This document shows positions 6,330 to 7,557 of a DNA stretch of 7,557 bases, one piece after another. Origin of the DNA: Clostridiales bacterium (GTDB taxonomy: Bacteria > Bacillota_A > Clostridia > Christensenellales > Christensenellaceae). The position numbers and the translations under genes are program-made. The stretch covers positions 1 through 7,557 of the forward strand of contig QANA01000076.1 in NCBI GenBank assembly GCA_003149735.1, given 5' to 3'. Each line of letters starts with the position of its first letter. Within the stretch, counting starts at the first letter, position 1. A model generated the notes under the pieces. The model searched no databases, was not told where the DNA came from, and saw only the letters and a list, made by a program, of their open reading frames with translations.

Positions 6330-6878
6330 ATGCGTAAGAAAAATATTCAAAAATGTTTCCTGCTGATTCTGGCTTTGGCTATGCTGCTGGCTCTTACCGC
6401 TTGCGGTGGCACCCCCGAGGATCCCTCCGAGGTCAAGGGCGAAACGTTTGATGCCGGAAACATCAGCGCACTCGCTCCCAAGGGATGGAAAGCATTCCCT
6501 GTCTCAGATTTGTTTGACGAATATGAAGGAGATAACAATCCTAACTCTATGCAGATCTGCAAAGACGCCGATGATGAATGGGATCTCCTCTCCAAGCCGT
6601 ATATTATGATTACCTACTATGACCCTGAAACCTCTTTCCTCTCAGCTAAAGATTGGTATGACGATGCAGAGGATATAGAATCCTTCACCTTGGGCAACTA
6701 CACTTGGGAAGGTTATACCTGCACCAGCCTGGATTACCCTTATACGATTCTGGAAACTATCGATGGGGATATCGCTATCCAGGTTGACATTTTGGAAAAG
6801 TCCAGCGACAAACTGGAAATCGCTTTGGAAGATGTTGATGTGCAGGCTATTATTGCCAGCATTACTGTCACAGAGTAA
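6330..6878 (+). CDS. Small acidic lipoprotein, possibly PsbP/DUF1795-like
   Basis: 182 residues. The N-terminus is a lipoprotein signal peptide: basic 'MRKK', a hydrophobic core (about 10-22), then the lipobox 'LTAC' with lipidated Cys25 followed by 'GG'. The mature protein should sit on the outer face of the cytoplasmic membrane. It is rich in Asp and Glu and aromatic residues. 'ALAPKGWKAFPV' near residue 48, the central strands 'PYIMITYYDPE' and 'IAIQVDILE', and the C-terminal 'VQAIIASITV' resemble the small alpha/beta fold of PsbP/DUF1795-type proteins; this is a by-eye resemblance only. AAAGGAAG (6317-6324) precedes the ATG. The gene has its own weak promoter and strong terminator, and follows the membrane LuxR-type regulator. 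A role as extracellular sensor partner or target of that regulator is possible but unproven. Confidence 0.85.
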   Translation: MRKKNIQKCFLLILALAMLLALTACGGTPEDPSEVKGETFDAGNISALAPKGWKAFPVSDLFDEYEGDNNPNSMQICKDADDEWDLLSKPYIMITYYDPETSFLSAKDWYDDAEDIESFTLGNYTWEGYTCTSLDYPYTILETIDGDIAIQVDILEKSSDKLEIALEDVDVQAIIASITVTE

Positions 6879-6902
6879 ATAGCTGATATAAAAAAGAAGA
6901 AG

Positions 6903-6941
6903 CATTAAGAAAAGAGGCACCTTGTGCCTCTTTTCTTAATG
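6903..6941. terminator. Bidirectional terminator hairpin, 18-pair perfect stem
   Basis: CATTAAGAAAAGAGGCAC (6903-6920) is the exact reverse complement of 6924-6941, with a three-base CTT loop. The GC-rich tip (GAGGCAC/GTGCCTC) is flanked by an A-rich left arm and a TTTTCTT right arm, so it can act on both strands. It ends the lipoprotein transcript 24 bases after its stop codon. Confidence 0.9.
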
Positions 6942-6955
6942 TAACAGGCATTTTA

Positions 6956-7306
6956 ATGATGATTGGAGGTTCTATCTCCATACTTCTCACGATTATCGCC
7001 CTTAGCGGAGTGGCTGCCATAATCGCACTTGGCCTTGGCAATGCAATGCTGTATATTTCCAGCATCGTATTGTTGGCCAGCTCTGTTGCCCAATTGGTCG
7101 CAGGCATTATTGACGTAAAGAATTGCAAAAATCCGGAAAAAGCGCAAAGCTGCATAACTTTGGGTATTATCGTTGCAGCACTCTGTGTGCTTGGTGAAAT
7201 TCTCTCAGTCATCGGAGGCGGATCTTTTTCCTTCTTCTCTTTGTTGTTGGGCTTGGTACTGCCTGCGTTGTATACCGTTGGCGCAATCAAAAATAAACAG
7301 AGCTAA
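6956..7306 (+). CDS. Hypothetical small four-helix membrane protein, possibly with an altered 5' end
   Basis: 116 residues from the ATG at 6956. Four hydrophobic helices (about 4-24, 30-53, 66-88, 92-110) are linked by the short polar loop 'DVKNCKNPEKAQS', and a short basic tail 'IKNKQS' follows. I do not recognise a named family; small proteins of this look are frequent in gut Clostridia. The start is doubtful. Only a weak AGG precedes it, the nearest GGAGG (6965-6969) lies inside the frame, and 14 bases separate the ATG from the preceding terminator hairpin. The frame is open upstream back to 6887, and its last codons there ('NVTGIL' before 'MMIGG') read like a natural start of the first helix, but no ATG, GTG or TTG is in frame. 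Either it is read by rare readthrough or an unusual start, or the 5' end was lost to the hairpin. Confidence 0.6.
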   Translation: MMIGGSISILLTIIALSGVAAIIALGLGNAMLYISSIVLLASSVAQLVAGIIDVKNCKNPEKAQSCITLGIIVAALCVLGEILSVIGGGSFSFFSLLLGLVLPALYTVGAIKNKQS

Positions 7307-7316
7307 GAACCATTGC

Positions 7317-7360
7317 AACATGAAAAAAGCGCAAAGTAAACTTTGCGTTTTTTTCATGTT
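7317..7360. terminator. Bidirectional terminator hairpin, 20-pair stem
   Basis: 7317-7336 pairs with 7341-7360 around a TAAA loop, with a single G-T pair. The tip GCGCAAAG/CTTTGCG is flanked by an A-run on the left and a run of seven T on the right. It begins 11 bases after the small membrane protein stop and insulates it from the transporter gene. Confidence 0.92.
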
Positions 7361-7419
7361 CTCGTTTTTTATGTGCAGCTTTTTGTGACAAGCAATTTTT
7401 TCTGTGTTACACTATAGTA

Positions 7420-7425
7420 TATAAT
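7420..7425 (+). promoter_or_regulatory. Probable -10 element of the MFS transporter gene
   Basis: A perfect TATAAT lies just after the palindrome ACTATAGT (7411-7418). No good -35 sits at 17 bases; TTGTGA (7383-7388) is too far upstream. The promoter may depend on an activator, or the weaker TATAGT at 7413 may be used. Confidence 0.4.
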
Positions 7426-7465
7426 TTGCCAAGTAATTCATTCGGTTTTAAAAACAGGAGCACTT

Positions 7466-7557
7466 ATGCAATCTAAAAAAATCTTTTATGGCTGGGTTAA
7501 CGTTATTGCCTGTTCCCTGGTATTGGCCATCGGTATGGGAGTACTCAGCAATGCCGC
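7466..7557 (+). CDS. Major facilitator superfamily transporter, N-terminus only
   Basis: An open frame of 30 codons runs off the right edge. AGGAG (7456-7460) lies five bases before the ATG. The protein begins 'MQSKKIFYGWVNVIACSLVL', with a short basic segment, then the 'FYGW' motif and first transmembrane helix typical of MFS permeases of the oxalate/formate antiporter (OFA)-like group. It has its own promoter region after a strong terminator. With so little sequence the subfamily and substrate are uncertain. Confidence 0.65.
   Translation, partial: MQSKKIFYGWVNVIACSLVLAIGMGVLSNA

Overview
The window looks like a chromosomal segment of a spore-forming, moderately low-GC Firmicute of the class Clostridia. 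The evidence is a SipL-type spore-morphogenesis protein (DUF3794/SPOCS domains plus LysM), purine-rich AGGAGG-like ribosome binding sites, consensus sigma-A promoters and a tRNA gene with an encoded CCA end. No transposase, integrase, phage gene or CRISPR array is visible.

Left third (1-2670, minus strand): a tightly packed three-gene ABC-2 export operon, read right to left. It encodes an ATPase-type subunit, a six-helix permease and a GldG-like auxiliary protein cut by the left edge. The order and sequences match the gliding-motility-type (GldA/GldF/GldG-like) transporters common in non-gliding Clostridia. The striking point is the ATPase. It keeps the A-loop tyrosine, the P-loop and the Walker B aspartate, but has lost the Q-loop glutamine, the LSGGQ signature, the Walker B catalytic glutamate (now Gln), the D-loop aspartate and the H-loop histidine.

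Middle (2671-4601, plus strand): a divergent intergenic region leads into sipL. A tRNA-Ser(GGA) gene follows, with a perfect TTGACA-17-TATAAT promoter and a strong terminator.

Right half (4602-7557, plus strand): a membrane-bound one-component regulator (seven transmembrane helices, a degenerate GGDEF domain and a LuxR-type DNA-binding domain) is followed by a small acidic lipoprotein, a four-helix small membrane protein wedged between two long hairpins, and the start of a major facilitator transporter. The regulator and lipoprotein each have a promoter with a palindrome near -43 to -46, and strong intrinsic terminators separate the units. The layout suggests, but does not prove, that the regulator senses an envelope or membrane signal and controls the neighbouring lipoprotein gene.

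The best candidates for undescribed biology are the catalytically degenerate ABC subunit, the 7TM/pseudo-GGDEF/LuxR regulator with its possible lipoprotein target, and the small membrane ORF that has almost no room for expression signals of its own. No gap longer than 300 bases is without a gene.
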